Source of the DNA: Candidatus Dadabacteria bacterium
Lineage (GTDB): Bacteria > Desulfobacterota_D > UBA1144 > Nemesobacterales > UBA2774
Length of the DNA: 8,660 bases
Assembly: GCA_020054175.1 (NCBI GenBank)
Contig: JAGVLR010000257.1
Location: 1 to 8,660, forward strand
Direction: 5' to 3'
The notes beneath the pieces were generated by a model that worked only from the letters and a program-made list of their open reading frames with translations, was not told where the DNA came from and made no database searches. Positions 1 to 6,873 of this stretch are shown one piece after another. Position numbers and translations under genes: made by a program. The first letter of the stretch is position 1. Every line of letters begins with the position of its first letter.

Positions 1-87
1 CTGCCGCGAGGCGGCTGCAAGCCCGAAGGTGCGCAGCGAAGAAACCCCAAGGAGGATTTACGGGGCTCTTTCATCGGCCTGGACTGA
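1..87 (+). other. Possible 3' end of an upstream gene
   Basis: Reading frame 1 is open from the window edge to a TGA at 85-87 and would end in ...KEDLRGSFIGLD. This leaves a 26-base gap before the glycosidase ATG, an arrangement typical of an operon. However, all three forward frames are open over this short stretch, and I do not recognise the peptide, so it may equally be non-coding. A strong Shine-Dalgarno-like AAGGAGG lies at 49-55 with no ATG, GTG or TTG at a usable distance. Confidence 0.2.
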
Positions 88-113
88 AATGTCCGCCGGA
101 GCCCTACAAAATA

Positions 114-2792
114 ATGCCTACACCCCCTATAGAGACTGCCGAAGAAAAGAGACTCGAAGAGAACAGAGGCAAGAAAGCATATTGGGAAAGGTGGGGCCCT
201 TACCTGAGCGAGAGGCAGTGGGGCACCGTGAGGGAGGATTACAGCCCGGACGGCAGCGCATGGGAATATCTCCCCCACGACCACGCGCGCTCTCGTGCAT
301 ACAGGTGGGGCGAAGACGGAATCGCGGGAATAACGGACAACCACGAAAGACTCTGCTTCTCGGTCGCCTTCTGGAACGGAAAGGACCCGATACTGAAGGA
401 AAGGCTCTTCGGGCTTACAGGAAACGAGGGCAACCACGGCGAGGATGTGAAGGAATATTACTACTTTCTCGACAACACCCCGTCGCACGCGTACATGAAA
501 TGCCTGTATAAGTATCCACAGGCCGCCTATCCCTATAACGACCTCGTCTGGACGAACAGAAAGAGATCACGGAAGGAATCCGAGTACGAGCTTATAGACA
601 CAGGAATTTTCGACGACGACCGTTACTTCGACGTATTCGTCGAGTATGCCAAGGAAACGCCGGAAGACATATCGATAAAAATCACGGTCTACAATCATGG
701 GCCGGAAGAGGCGGTGCTGCATCTCCTCCCGACGCTCTGGTTCAGAAACACGTGGAGCTGGAACGGCGGGACAAAACCGATAATAAGAGAGGCGGGAAAC
801 GTCAAGGACCGGAAGATCGTCGAGGCCGACCACGCCACCCTCGGGAAGAGATGGCTCTACTGCGATGAGGCCCCGAACCTTCTCTTCACAGAGAACGAAA
901 CCAATTTCGAGAGGCTCTTCGGTGTCCCGAGCGCGTCGCCCTACGTTAAAGACGGGATCAACGATTACGTGGTTTCGGGCAAAAAAGACGCGGTTAATCC
1001 GAATCGCACGGGAACGAAGACCGCCGCACATTACGTGCTCACAGTTCCGTCGGGGAAGTCGGTTACAGTCAGGCTCCGGCTCACGGACGAGCCCGATTTG
1101 CAAGCCCCTTTCGGAACGGATTTCGAGAACATTTTCCAGAATCGCATAAAGGAAGCGGATGAGTTCTATACGAGGATATCTCCTCATGCGATGCCGGACG
1201 ACCTCAGGAAGGTGCAGCGACAGGCCTTCGCCGGAATGCTGTGGACGAAGCAGTTTTACTACTATGTTGTAAACGACTGGCTCAACGGCGACCCGGCCTA
1301 CCCTCCCCCGCCGGAGTCCAGAAAGACGGGGAGAAACCACAAGTGGATACATCTATACAACGACGACGTGCTGTCCATGCCCGACACATGGGAGTATCCG
1401 TGGTTCGCGGCCTGGGACCTGGCGTTTCACACGGTGAATATGGCCCTTATAGACCCCGAGTTCGCCAAGCGTCAGCTGGTTCTCCTCACGAGAGAGTGGT
1501 ACATGCACCCGAACGGTCAGATACCGGCATACGAGTGGGCCTTCAGCGACGTGAACCCTCCCGTCCACGCCTGGGCCGCATGGAGGGTCTACAACATCGA
1601 GTGGAAGATGTACGGACGGCGCGACAAGCTCTTCCTGGAGCGTGTATTCCAGAAGCTTCTACTGAACTTTACGTGGTGGGTGAACAGGAAGGACACCGAA
1701 GGGAAAAACGTTTTCGAGGGAGGGTTCCTCGGGCTCGACAACATAGGAGTGTTCGACAGGAATGCCGAGCTGCCATCGGGTGTCGTGCTCGAACAGGCGG
1801 ACGGCACGAGCTGGATGGGGATGTACAGCCTTAACATGCTCGCCATAGCCATCGAGCTGGCCAAGTTCGATCCGAGCTACGAAGACATAGCGAGCAAGTT
1901 CTACGAGCACTTCCTTTACATAGCGAGGGCGATAAACCTCCCCGACAAGGGACACGACGGGCTCTGGGACCCGGAGGACGAATTTTATTACGACGTGCTT
2001 CATCTCCCGAACGGCTCCCACATACCGATGAAGGTGAGGTCGATGGTTGGCTTGATCCCCCTCTACGCGATAGAAACCATAGAGCCGGACACACTCGAAC
2101 AGCTCGAAGGGTTTCACAGGAGGATGAACTGGTTCATAGAAAACAGGCCCGACCTCGCAAAGAATGTCGCCTCGATGATAGAGAAAGGCGTCGGGGAAAG
2201 AAGAATCCTGTCTATCGTCGACAAGGAGAAGCTGAAGCAGATTCTCAGAAGGATGCTCGACGAGAACGAATTTCTGAGCCCTTACGGGGTGAGGGCGCTG
2301 TCGAAGTATCACCTCCAGCATCCTTACATATTCAGGGCCAACGGCGCGGAGTACTGCATCGCCTACGAGCCCGCCGAATCCTCGAGCGGCCTTTTCGGAG
2401 GAAACTCGAACTGGCGCGGGCCTGTGTGGTTTCCCGTGAATTTCCTCCTGATAGAGGCTCTACAGAAATTTCATTACTACCTGGGAGACGATTTTAAAGT
2501 CGAGTGCCCTACCGGCTCGGGAAATTATATGAACCTCTGGGACGTATCGAAAGAGATGGGGCACAGGTTGATACGTATCTTCAAGAGGGACCCCTCCGGC
2601 AGGAGGGCGGTTTTCGGCGGCGCGGAAAAATTCCAGAAAGATCCGGCCTGGAGGGATTATCTCCTCTTCTACGAATACTTCAACGGCGACGACGGCGCGG
2701 GCGTAGGGGCAAGTCATCAGACGGGATGGACTTCTCTCGTCGCGAAGCTTATACTCCAGTCGAGTGAATACGGCTCCATAGACGAAGTATAG
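114..2792 (+). CDS. GH63 / MGH1-like glycoside hydrolase
   Basis: This is a predicted inverting alpha-glycosidase of 892 aa of the GH63 / MGH1-like (six-hairpin) type, seen widely in bacteria and related to mannosyl-oligosaccharide glucosidase and mannosylglycerate hydrolase. The N-terminal half (residues about 20-330) is the beta-rich domain and starts with the family block AYWERWGPYLSERQWGTVRED. The (alpha/alpha)6 barrel follows, from about 360 to 885. Asp435 in WFAAWDLAFH fits the general acid, GGNSNWRGPVW is at 762-772, and Glu854 in FYEYF, just before HQTGWTSLV, fits the general base; both catalytic assignments are my inference from family motifs. No signal peptide is visible, so a cytoplasmic enzyme acting on an imported or stored alpha-glucan or compatible solute is likely. 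The frame is open upstream to the window edge, but ATG 114 is the first usual start codon and sits right before the conserved block. Its ribosome site (GGAG, 98-101) is weak and far. The exact substrate cannot be read from sequence. Confidence 0.92.
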   Translation: MPTPPIETAEEKRLEENRGKKAYWERWGPYLSERQWGTVREDYSPDGSAWEYLPHDHARSRAYRWGEDGIAGITDNHERLCFSVAFWNGKDPILKERLFGLTGNEGNHGEDVKEYYYFLDNTPSHAYMKCLYKYPQAAYPYNDLVWTNRKRSRKESEYELIDTGIFDDDRYFDVFVEYAKETPEDISIKITVYNHGPEEAVLHLLPTLWFRNTWSWNGGTKPIIREAGNVKDRKIVEADHATLGKRWLYCDEAPNLLFTENETNFERLFGVPSASPYVKDGINDYVVSGKKDAVNPNRTGTKTAAHYVLTVPSGKSVTVRLRLTDEPDLQAPFGTDFENIFQNRIKEADEFYTRISPHAMPDDLRKVQRQAFAGMLWTKQFYYYVVNDWLNGDPAYPPPPESRKTGRNHKWIHLYNDDVLSMPDTWEYPWFAAWDLAFHTVNMALIDPEFAKRQLVLLTREWYMHPNGQIPAYEWAFSDVNPPVHAWAAWRVYNIEWKMYGRRDKLFLERVFQKLLLNFTWWVNRKDTEGKNVFEGGFLGLDNIGVFDRNAELPSGVVLEQADGTSWMGMYSLNMLAIAIELAKFDPSYEDIASKFYEHFLYIARAINLPDKGHDGLWDPEDEFYYDVLHLPNGSHIPMKVRSMVGLIPLYAIETIEPDTLEQLEGFHRRMNWFIENRPDLAKNVASMIEKGVGERRILSIVDKEKLKQILRRMLDENEFLSPYGVRALSKYHLQHPYIFRANGAEYCIAYEPAESSSGLFGGNSNWRGPVWFPVNFLLIEALQKFHYYLGDDFKVECPTGSGNYMNLWDVSKEMGHRLIRIFKRDPSGRRAVFGGAEKFQKDPAWRDYLLFYEYFNGDDGAGVGASHQTGWTSLVAKLILQSSEYGSIDEV

Positions 2793-2852
2793 GGGAGCGT
2801 GACGCGCGGTATCGATCCGGGTATTCAGCTAACGGTGCATACATGACGCAGC

Positions 2853-2883
2853 CCCGGATGCGTATACTCGTCCCGCATTCGGG
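2853..2883 (+). other. 10-bp hairpin downstream of the glycosidase gene
   Basis: CCCGGATGCG (2853-2862) pairs with CGCATTCGGG (2874-2883) over 10 bp, including one G.U wobble, around an 11-base loop. No T-run follows, so it is not a classical terminator by itself. It may stabilise the 3' end of the upstream transcript or act together with the hairpin just after it. Confidence 0.4.
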
Positions 2884-2892
2884 AGAATGAAG

Positions 2893-2916
2893 GCCCGATA
2901 CGTCCGGGCGTTGTTT
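2893..2916 (+). terminator. Weak candidate intrinsic terminator after the glycosidase gene
   Basis: GCCCG (2893-2897) and CGGGC (2905-2909) form a 5-bp GC-only stem with a 7-base loop, followed by GTTGTTT. The stem is short and the T-run is interrupted, so termination may be partial. Its place, about 100 bases after the glycosidase stop and before the phosphoketolase promoter, fits a transcript end. Confidence 0.35.
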
Positions 2917-2986
2917 CCGCTGCTCTATAAGCCTTTACTCCCCATCCATCGGACATTTCAAATAGGGCTTTGCCGACCCTTTATGA

Positions 2987-2995
2987 TGCGATAAT
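2987..2995 (+). promoter_or_regulatory. Extended -10 promoter for the phosphoketolase gene
   Basis: TGC-GATAAT at 2987-2995 matches the extended -10 pattern (TGn followed by a 5/6 match to TATAAT). No good -35 lies at 17 bases (GCTTTG, 2967-2972), which extended -10 promoters tolerate. The expected start near 3002 gives a leader of about 43 bases. This would make the phosphoketolase gene a separate transcription unit from the glycosidase gene. Confidence 0.4.
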
Positions 2996-3044
2996 CTAGT
3001 AGGTAAAGAACTGAGAGGCGTCCTGAAGAAAGGCGAACGATCAT

Positions 3045-5402
3045 ATGGAAAAACTATCCAAGAAACAGATAGAGCTTATCGACAAATACTGGCGCGCGGC
3101 CAACTATCTCTCGGTTGGCCAGATATACCTGCAAGACAACCCGCTCCTCCGGGAGCCGCTCAAGCCCGAGCACATAAAGCCGAGGCTGCTCGGGCATTTC
3201 GGCACGGTGCCGGGGCTGAACCTCATATACGTCCACCTGAACCGAATGATAAGGTACAGGGACTGCGACGTGCTCTTCGTCACGGGGCCCGGGCACGGAG
3301 GCCCTGCCCTCTTCGCGAATACATACCTCGAAGGGACGCTCACGGAAGTCTATCCCGACATAACCGGGGACGAGGCGGGAATGCTGAGGCTCTTCAGGAG
3401 ATTTTCGTGGCCGGGAGGGCTCCCGAGCCACGCCGGGCCGCAGACGCCCGGCTCGATAAACGAGGGCGGCGAGCTCGGGTATTCGCTCGCGCACGCTTAC
3501 GGCGCCGTGATGGACAACCCTGAGCTGCTTGCAGTCTGCGTCGTGGGCGATGGCGAAGCCGAGACCGGGGCGCTCGCCGCGAGCTGGCAGTCGAACAAAT
3601 TCATAAACCCGGTGCGCGACGGAGCGGTGCTGCCGATACTTCACCTGAACTCATACAAGATAGCCGGGCCGACTGTCCTGGGCCGCTCGACGGACAAGGA
3701 GCTGAAATCCCTCTTCACGGGCCTCGGGTACGCCGTCAGATTCGTCGGCGGGGACGACCCGATGAAAGTGCACAGGGCTTTTGCCAACGCGCTTAACCGC
3801 TCTTACATAGATATCCGGCGTATACAGATGGACTCCCGCATGAGGGGTTTCAGCAGGCGGCAGGACTGGCCTATGATAATCCTCAGGACACCAAAGGGCT
3901 GGACGGGCCCGAAGGTCGTCGACGGAAAGCAGATAGAAGGGACTTTCAGATCGCACCAGGTGCCGGTAGCAGGGGTTAAGCAGAACCGGGAGCATTTGAG
4001 AATCCTGGAGCAATGGATGAAGAGCTACAGGCCGGAAGAGCTTTTCGACGAGGGAGGGAGGCTCATACCGGAGCTCGCCAACCTTACGCCCTATGGCAAC
4101 AAGCGTATGGGGGCGACCCCTTATGCAAACGGCGGCAGGCTCTTGAAGCCGCTTATAATGCCTGATATGACGAAATACGCGCTCGTTGTAAGGGAGCCCG
4201 GGACAGTTACGGCCGAGGCGACTCGCGAGCTCGGAAAATTTTTGAGGGATATATTCAGGGAGAATTCGGAAGAGAATAATTTCCGCATATTCTGCCCGGA
4301 CGAGACAAGCTCAAACAGGCTCGACGCTGTGTTCGAGGTGACGAACCGCTGCTCTGTCGAGAGGATTATAGAAACGGACGACCACATCTCGCCGGACGGC
4401 AGGGTGCTGGAAATCCTGAGCGAGCACATGTGTCAGGGTTGGCTCGAAGGATATCTGCTTACTGGGAGGCACGGCCTCTTTCCGTGCTACGAGGCGTTCG
4501 CCACGATAGTCGATTCGATGATGAACCAGCATGCGAAATGGCTCAAAATGTCAGCGGAGCTTCCGTGGAGGGCGCCCGTGGCGTCGCTCAATTACCTTCT
4601 CACCTCCCACGCGTGGAGGCAGGACCACAACGGCTATAGCCACCAAGGCCCCGGGTTTATAGATTCCGTTATGACAAAGAAGGGCTCGGTCGTGAGGATA
4701 TACCTCCCGCCCGACGCGAATTCCCTCATCTCGACGGCCGACCATTGCCTGAGGAGCACCGGGTACATTAACGTCATCATCGCCGGAAAGCAGCCCGCGC
4801 TTCAGTGGATGGATATGGATACGGCCATAGAGCACTGCAGGAGGGGGGCTTCGATCTGGAAATGGGCCTCTAACGACGGCGGGAAGGAGCCTGATGTCGT
4901 CCTCGGATGCGCGGGCGATGTGCCGACGCTTGAAACCGTGGCGGCGGCATGGCTTTTAAGGAAGCATATACCTGGCCTTAAAGTCAGGGTGGTGAACGTC
5001 ACCGACCTCATGACGCTCCAGCACCATGCGGACCATCCGCACGGATTCGACGAGGAGACATTCCGCGAGATGTTCACCGATTCTGCGCCCGTCGTATTCG
5101 CCTTTCACGGCTACCCGCGCGTCATTCATGTCCTCGCCTACAAGCGCCCGAACGCCGAGCGCTTTCACGTTCGCGGATATGTCGAGGAGGGTACGACCAC
5201 TACCCCGTTCGACATGGTCGTATGCAACGGCATGAGCCGCTACCATCTTGCCATCGAGGCGCTTCACAGGGCCGGGAGGCTCCAGTCGGAGTCGGGAGAC
5301 CTGATCGAATACTTCAAGCGTAAGCTGGAAGAGCATGCGCAGTACGTGCGCGCCAATGGAGAGGACATGCCCGATATCAGAGACTGGGTATGGATCCCCT
5401 AA
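3045..5402 (+). CDS. xfp: Xylulose-5-phosphate / fructose-6-phosphate phosphoketolase
   Basis: This thiamine-diphosphate enzyme (785 aa, full family length) splits xylulose 5-phosphate with phosphate into acetyl phosphate and glyceraldehyde 3-phosphate; many members also take fructose 6-phosphate. Family motifs appear in order: ANYLSVGQIYL at 19-29, GPGHGGPA at 81-88, PSHAGPQTPGSINEGGELGY at 127-146, the cofactor/Mg motif GDGEAETG at 168-175, HLNSYKIAGPT at 200-210, DETSSNR at 419-425, and QDHNGYSHQGPGF at 526-538 with the conserved histidines. The usual Gly in HLNGYKI is Ser203 here, a mild oddity. ATG 3045 stands about 15 residues before the conserved YWRAANYL block, as expected. GAAAGG at 3028-3033 is a modest ribosome site. 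No acetate kinase or phosphotransacetylase gene is visible beside it, so the fate of acetyl phosphate is inferred. Cytoplasmic. Specificity for one or both sugars cannot be told from this sequence. Confidence 0.97.
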   Translation: MEKLSKKQIELIDKYWRAANYLSVGQIYLQDNPLLREPLKPEHIKPRLLGHFGTVPGLNLIYVHLNRMIRYRDCDVLFVTGPGHGGPALFANTYLEGTLTEVYPDITGDEAGMLRLFRRFSWPGGLPSHAGPQTPGSINEGGELGYSLAHAYGAVMDNPELLAVCVVGDGEAETGALAASWQSNKFINPVRDGAVLPILHLNSYKIAGPTVLGRSTDKELKSLFTGLGYAVRFVGGDDPMKVHRAFANALNRSYIDIRRIQMDSRMRGFSRRQDWPMIILRTPKGWTGPKVVDGKQIEGTFRSHQVPVAGVKQNREHLRILEQWMKSYRPEELFDEGGRLIPELANLTPYGNKRMGATPYANGGRLLKPLIMPDMTKYALVVREPGTVTAEATRELGKFLRDIFRENSEENNFRIFCPDETSSNRLDAVFEVTNRCSVERIIETDDHISPDGRVLEILSEHMCQGWLEGYLLTGRHGLFPCYEAFATIVDSMMNQHAKWLKMSAELPWRAPVASLNYLLTSHAWRQDHNGYSHQGPGFIDSVMTKKGSVVRIYLPPDANSLISTADHCLRSTGYINVIIAGKQPALQWMDMDTAIEHCRRGASIWKWASNDGGKEPDVVLGCAGDVPTLETVAAAWLLRKHIPGLKVRVVNVTDLMTLQHHADHPHGFDEETFREMFTDSAPVVFAFHGYPRVIHVLAYKRPNAERFHVRGYVEEGTTTTPFDMVVCNGMSRYHLAIEALHRAGRLQSESGDLIEYFKRKLEEHAQYVRANGEDMPDIRDWVWIP

Positions 5403-5488
5403 CCTGAAGTAGTCATTTCGGATTCTCTGCGACGAGCTGCATTTTTCTGATCAGGTTGACGAATTGCGCAACACGCCAAAAATAATGC

Positions 5489-5517
5489 TTGACACTTTAA
5501 GGGGGATACTTTATATT
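5489..5517 (+). promoter_or_regulatory. Strong sigma70 promoter upstream of a candidate sRNA
   Basis: TTGACA at 5489-5494 is a perfect -35 consensus, and TATATT at 5512-5517 matches the -10 at five of six positions. The spacer is 17 bases, the optimum. Transcription would start near 5522-5525. The first element downstream is a terminator rather than a gene, so the predicted product is a short RNA. Confidence 0.7.
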
Positions 5518-5523
5518 TATTAC

Positions 5524-5618
5524 TAAGATTAAGTAACGCACTTAAATTCATCCTCCATCCTCCTTTAAGAAGAGAGGGAACACTTTTCGAGCATTGAGTG
5601 TTCCCTCTCTCTCATTTT
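5524..5618 (+). ncRNA. Candidate small regulatory RNA, about 95 nt
   Basis: A near-consensus promoter ending at 5517 and an intrinsic terminator ending at 5618 define a transcript of about 95 bases. No ATG lies between the predicted start and the terminator. The 5' part is A/U-rich and likely unpaired. It is followed by two tandem copies of CATCCTC (5549-5555, 5556-5562) running into CTTT, which gives two CCUCC cores able to pair with Shine-Dalgarno sequences such as AAGGAGGAUG. A long stem-loop closes the 3' end. An unpaired C-rich seed plus a terminator hairpin is the layout of many base-pairing bacterial sRNAs. The role is inferred; no known RNA family was recognised. Alternatives are a leader that ends prematurely ahead of trhO, or an xfp 3'UTR with a chance promoter. 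Confidence 0.5.
5571..5618 (+). terminator. Strong intrinsic terminator (14-bp stem)
   Basis: The arm at 5571-5584 (AGAGAGGGAACACT) is perfectly complementary to 5597-5610 (AGTGTTCCCTCTCT), with a 12-base loop and a CTCATTTT tail. It would end the candidate sRNA and any transcript reading through from xfp, which stops 170 bases earlier. It lies before the trhO promoter, so it insulates trhO from upstream transcription. Confidence 0.8.
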
Positions 5619-5642
5619 ACAGGCATGAAAAATCTCTTCAGG

Positions 5643-5670
5643 TTGAAAAGTCCCTACAATCACTTATAAT
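5643..5670 (+). promoter_or_regulatory. Strong sigma70 promoter for trhO
   Basis: TTGAAA (5643-5648, five of six) and TATAAT (5665-5670, perfect) are separated by 16 bases. The start would be near 5676-5678, giving a leader of about 60 bases before the trhO ATG. It comes right after the strong terminator, so trhO appears to be transcribed on its own. Confidence 0.7.
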
Positions 5671-5673
5671 TTT

Positions 5674-5719
5674 AGTCTCGCTGGGGTCATACATTAAACG
5701 GACGCCAGCCATTAAGACT
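5674..5719 (+). promoter_or_regulatory. Stem-loop in the trhO 5' leader
   Basis: GCTGGGGTC (5680-5688) pairs with GACGCCAGC (5701-5709) over eight of nine positions with a 12-base loop. An outer 5-bp helix, AGTCT (5674-5678) with AGACT (5715-5719), could extend it if the transcript starts early enough. The structure would stand at the very 5' end of the mRNA and finish 16 bases before the ATG. It could protect the end of the message or tune translation. It is not a riboswitch class I recognise. Confidence 0.4.
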
Positions 5720-5735
5720 TTATACACCTGATACA

Positions 5736-6647
5736 ATGGACAACGTGAACGTAATCCTTTTCTACAAGTTCGTTAACATAGACGACCCGGAAGCGTTCGC
5801 CGCGTCTGAAAGGGCATTTTGCGCCGGGCTCGGCCTTCTGGGAAAGATACTCGTCGCCAAAGAGGGTATAAACGGGTCTCTCTCGGGCCCTGAAGACAGC
5901 ATAGAGGCTTATAAACGTCATTTAAACGCTGTACCCGGGTTCGAGGACGTCGCCTTCAAGGAAGAGCTGTCCACGTTCCATCCTTTCAGGAAGCTCATAG
6001 TCAGGAAAAAGCGGGAGATAATCCGCATGGAGCTGGACCTCGACATGTCGCGGAGGGGTAAGTATATATCCCCCGAAGAGCTTCTCGAAATATATTCGAG
6101 CGGAAAGGATTTCCTGATTATCGACACCCGGAACAAGTATGAGTCGGAGGTGGGCAGGTTCAAAGACGCCCTCACGCTCGACATCGACTCATTCCGCGAA
6201 TTCCCGGAGACCGTTAAGGAATTCGAGGACCGGAAGGACAAGACCATTATCACCTACTGCACTGGCGGGATAAGGTGCGAGAAGGCGACGGCGTACATGG
6301 TCTCCAGGGGCTTTACGGACGTCTATCAGCTGAAGGACGGCATAATAAACTTCTGCCAGAAATATCCTGACACAGTCTGGGAGGGGAAGTGTTTCGTCTT
6401 CGACCAGAGGCTTATTTCGGACGTCGAATCGGGCGGGGACTGCATAGCCGAATGCATAAGGTGCGGCGGTGCGAGCGACCGTTACCAGAACTGCGCCAAC
6501 GTTCCCTGCGACGAGCTTGTGATACTGTGCGAGGGATGCAGCGAAGCCTATCGCGGCTCGTGCTCTGACGAATGCCTCGAAGAATACGAGAACGGGCTTG
6601 TGAAGAAGTCCCGCGAGAGGCAGGGACGGAAATCGAGAAACGCCTGA
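5736..6647 (+). CDS. trhO: tRNA U34 hydroxylase TrhO (YceA/UPF0176, rhodanese domain)
   Basis: TrhO makes 5-hydroxyuridine at the wobble base U34 of a set of tRNAs, using molecular oxygen, as a step toward cmo5U or mo5U. The 303-aa product has the family order: an N-terminal alpha/beta domain (about 4-98; ILFYKF and AKEGINGSLSG are typical), a rhodanese domain (about 112-215) with the active loop YCTGGIRCEK at 174-183 (Cys175 being the rhodanese-position cysteine and Cys181 a second conserved one), then a Cys-rich C-terminal module with cysteines at 236, 240, 243, 253, 258, 265, 268, 276 and 280 that probably binds metal. The tail is basic. The start fits the short version of the family, but no Shine-Dalgarno sequence precedes the ATG despite the strong promoter. 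It converges with the reverse-strand genes on its right. A general sulfurtransferase is the older, less specific annotation for this family. Confidence 0.93.
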   Translation: MDNVNVILFYKFVNIDDPEAFAASERAFCAGLGLLGKILVAKEGINGSLSGPEDSIEAYKRHLNAVPGFEDVAFKEELSTFHPFRKLIVRKKREIIRMELDLDMSRRGKYISPEELLEIYSSGKDFLIIDTRNKYESEVGRFKDALTLDIDSFREFPETVKEFEDRKDKTIITYCTGGIRCEKATAYMVSRGFTDVYQLKDGIINFCQKYPDTVWEGKCFVFDQRLISDVESGGDCIAECIRCGGASDRYQNCANVPCDELVILCEGCSEAYRGSCSDECLEEYENGLVKKSRERQGRKSRNA

Positions 6648-6740
6648 TCCCAGGGCTACGCTGTCGCCTCCACCAATCAAAACAACTCACACAGCGCTTA
6701 GGCGTCTGCGATTCGTTTCCGATCGATAGATTCCCGTAAA

Positions 6741-6827
6741 TTATTCGACGTTTCCGGAATGGACCAATATAAGCACAACGAACGTGATAAGGGATATTGC
6801 GTAAATGAAAGGCGGGAGAAGCTCCAT
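6741..6827 (-). CDS. Predicted single-helix membrane miniprotein (28 aa)
   Basis: The reverse strand has ATG at 6827 preceded by AGGAGG (6836-6841) at the ideal 8-base spacing, one of the best ribosome sites in the window, and a TAA at 6741-6743. The 28-residue product starts MELLPPF, has an unbroken hydrophobic stretch from about residue 7 to 22 (only Ser12 and Thr15 are polar), and ends LVHSGNVE. This fits one transmembrane helix with a short polar tail. It lies about 100 bases after the isocitrate lyase stop on the same strand, past a GC hairpin, so it is expressed either by read-through or from a promoter not clearly seen. The size resembles helper miniproteins such as KdpF or CydX, but no such complex is encoded here and the sequence matches none that I know. 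The 'hydrophobic helix then SGN' pattern faintly recalls a SecG N-terminus. Function unknown. Confidence 0.5.
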   Translation of the reverse strand: MELLPPFIYAISLITFVVLILVHSGNVE

Positions 6828-6835
6828 GTCGTATA

Positions 6836-6841
6836 CCTCCT
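6836..6841 (-). promoter_or_regulatory. Ribosome binding site of the miniprotein gene
   Basis: The reverse strand reads AGGAGG, followed by 8 bases and then ATG. This near-perfect match to the anti-Shine-Dalgarno is the main reason to treat the following 28 codons as a gene, since most large genes here have weaker sites. Confidence 0.6.
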
Positions 6842-6873
6842 GCCGATTATTCGAGAGGGGATTTTAATCCGAA

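Larger units (their letters stand above)
5403..5735. other. Regulatory intergenic region between xfp and trhO
   Basis: This 333-base gap is visibly richer in A+T than the genes around it. It holds, left to right: a 7-bp inverted repeat, AACCTGA (5401-5407, starting on the xfp stop) with TCAGGTT (5451-5457); a strong promoter (5489-5517); a C-rich stretch (5549-5566); a strong terminator hairpin (5571-5618); a second strong promoter (5643-5670); and a leader hairpin (5674-5719). No forward coding sequence of believable length was found. A 50-codon reverse frame is discussed in the findings. Confidence 0.7.

Noticed and set aside
3..15. GCCGC-GAG-GCGGC hairpin at the left edge
   Set aside because: A short GC palindrome in GC-rich DNA with a 3-base loop and no T-run; it may simply be coding sequence, and I found no match to a known structured RNA.
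29..511. Forward 160-codon frame overlapping the start of the glycosidase gene
   Set aside because: It overlaps the conserved N-terminal region of the glycosidase in another frame, has an Arg/Gly/Pro-rich shadow composition and lacks a ribosome site at its GTG.
567..1352. Long reverse frame of 261 codons inside the glycosidase gene
   Set aside because: The GC-rich third positions of the real gene leave the opposite strand open; the product is Arg/Val-rich and matches no family I know.
5401..5457. 7-bp inverted repeat AACCTGA / TCAGGTT around the xfp stop codon
   Set aside because: The arms are 43 bases apart and the inner sequence does not fold well; such a short repeat can arise by chance, so it is not called a terminator or operator.
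6741..6827. Reading the miniprotein as a truncated SecG
   Set aside because: Only a loose 'helix then SGN' likeness exists, and the frame after the TAA shows no second helix or Gly-rich loop of SecG.
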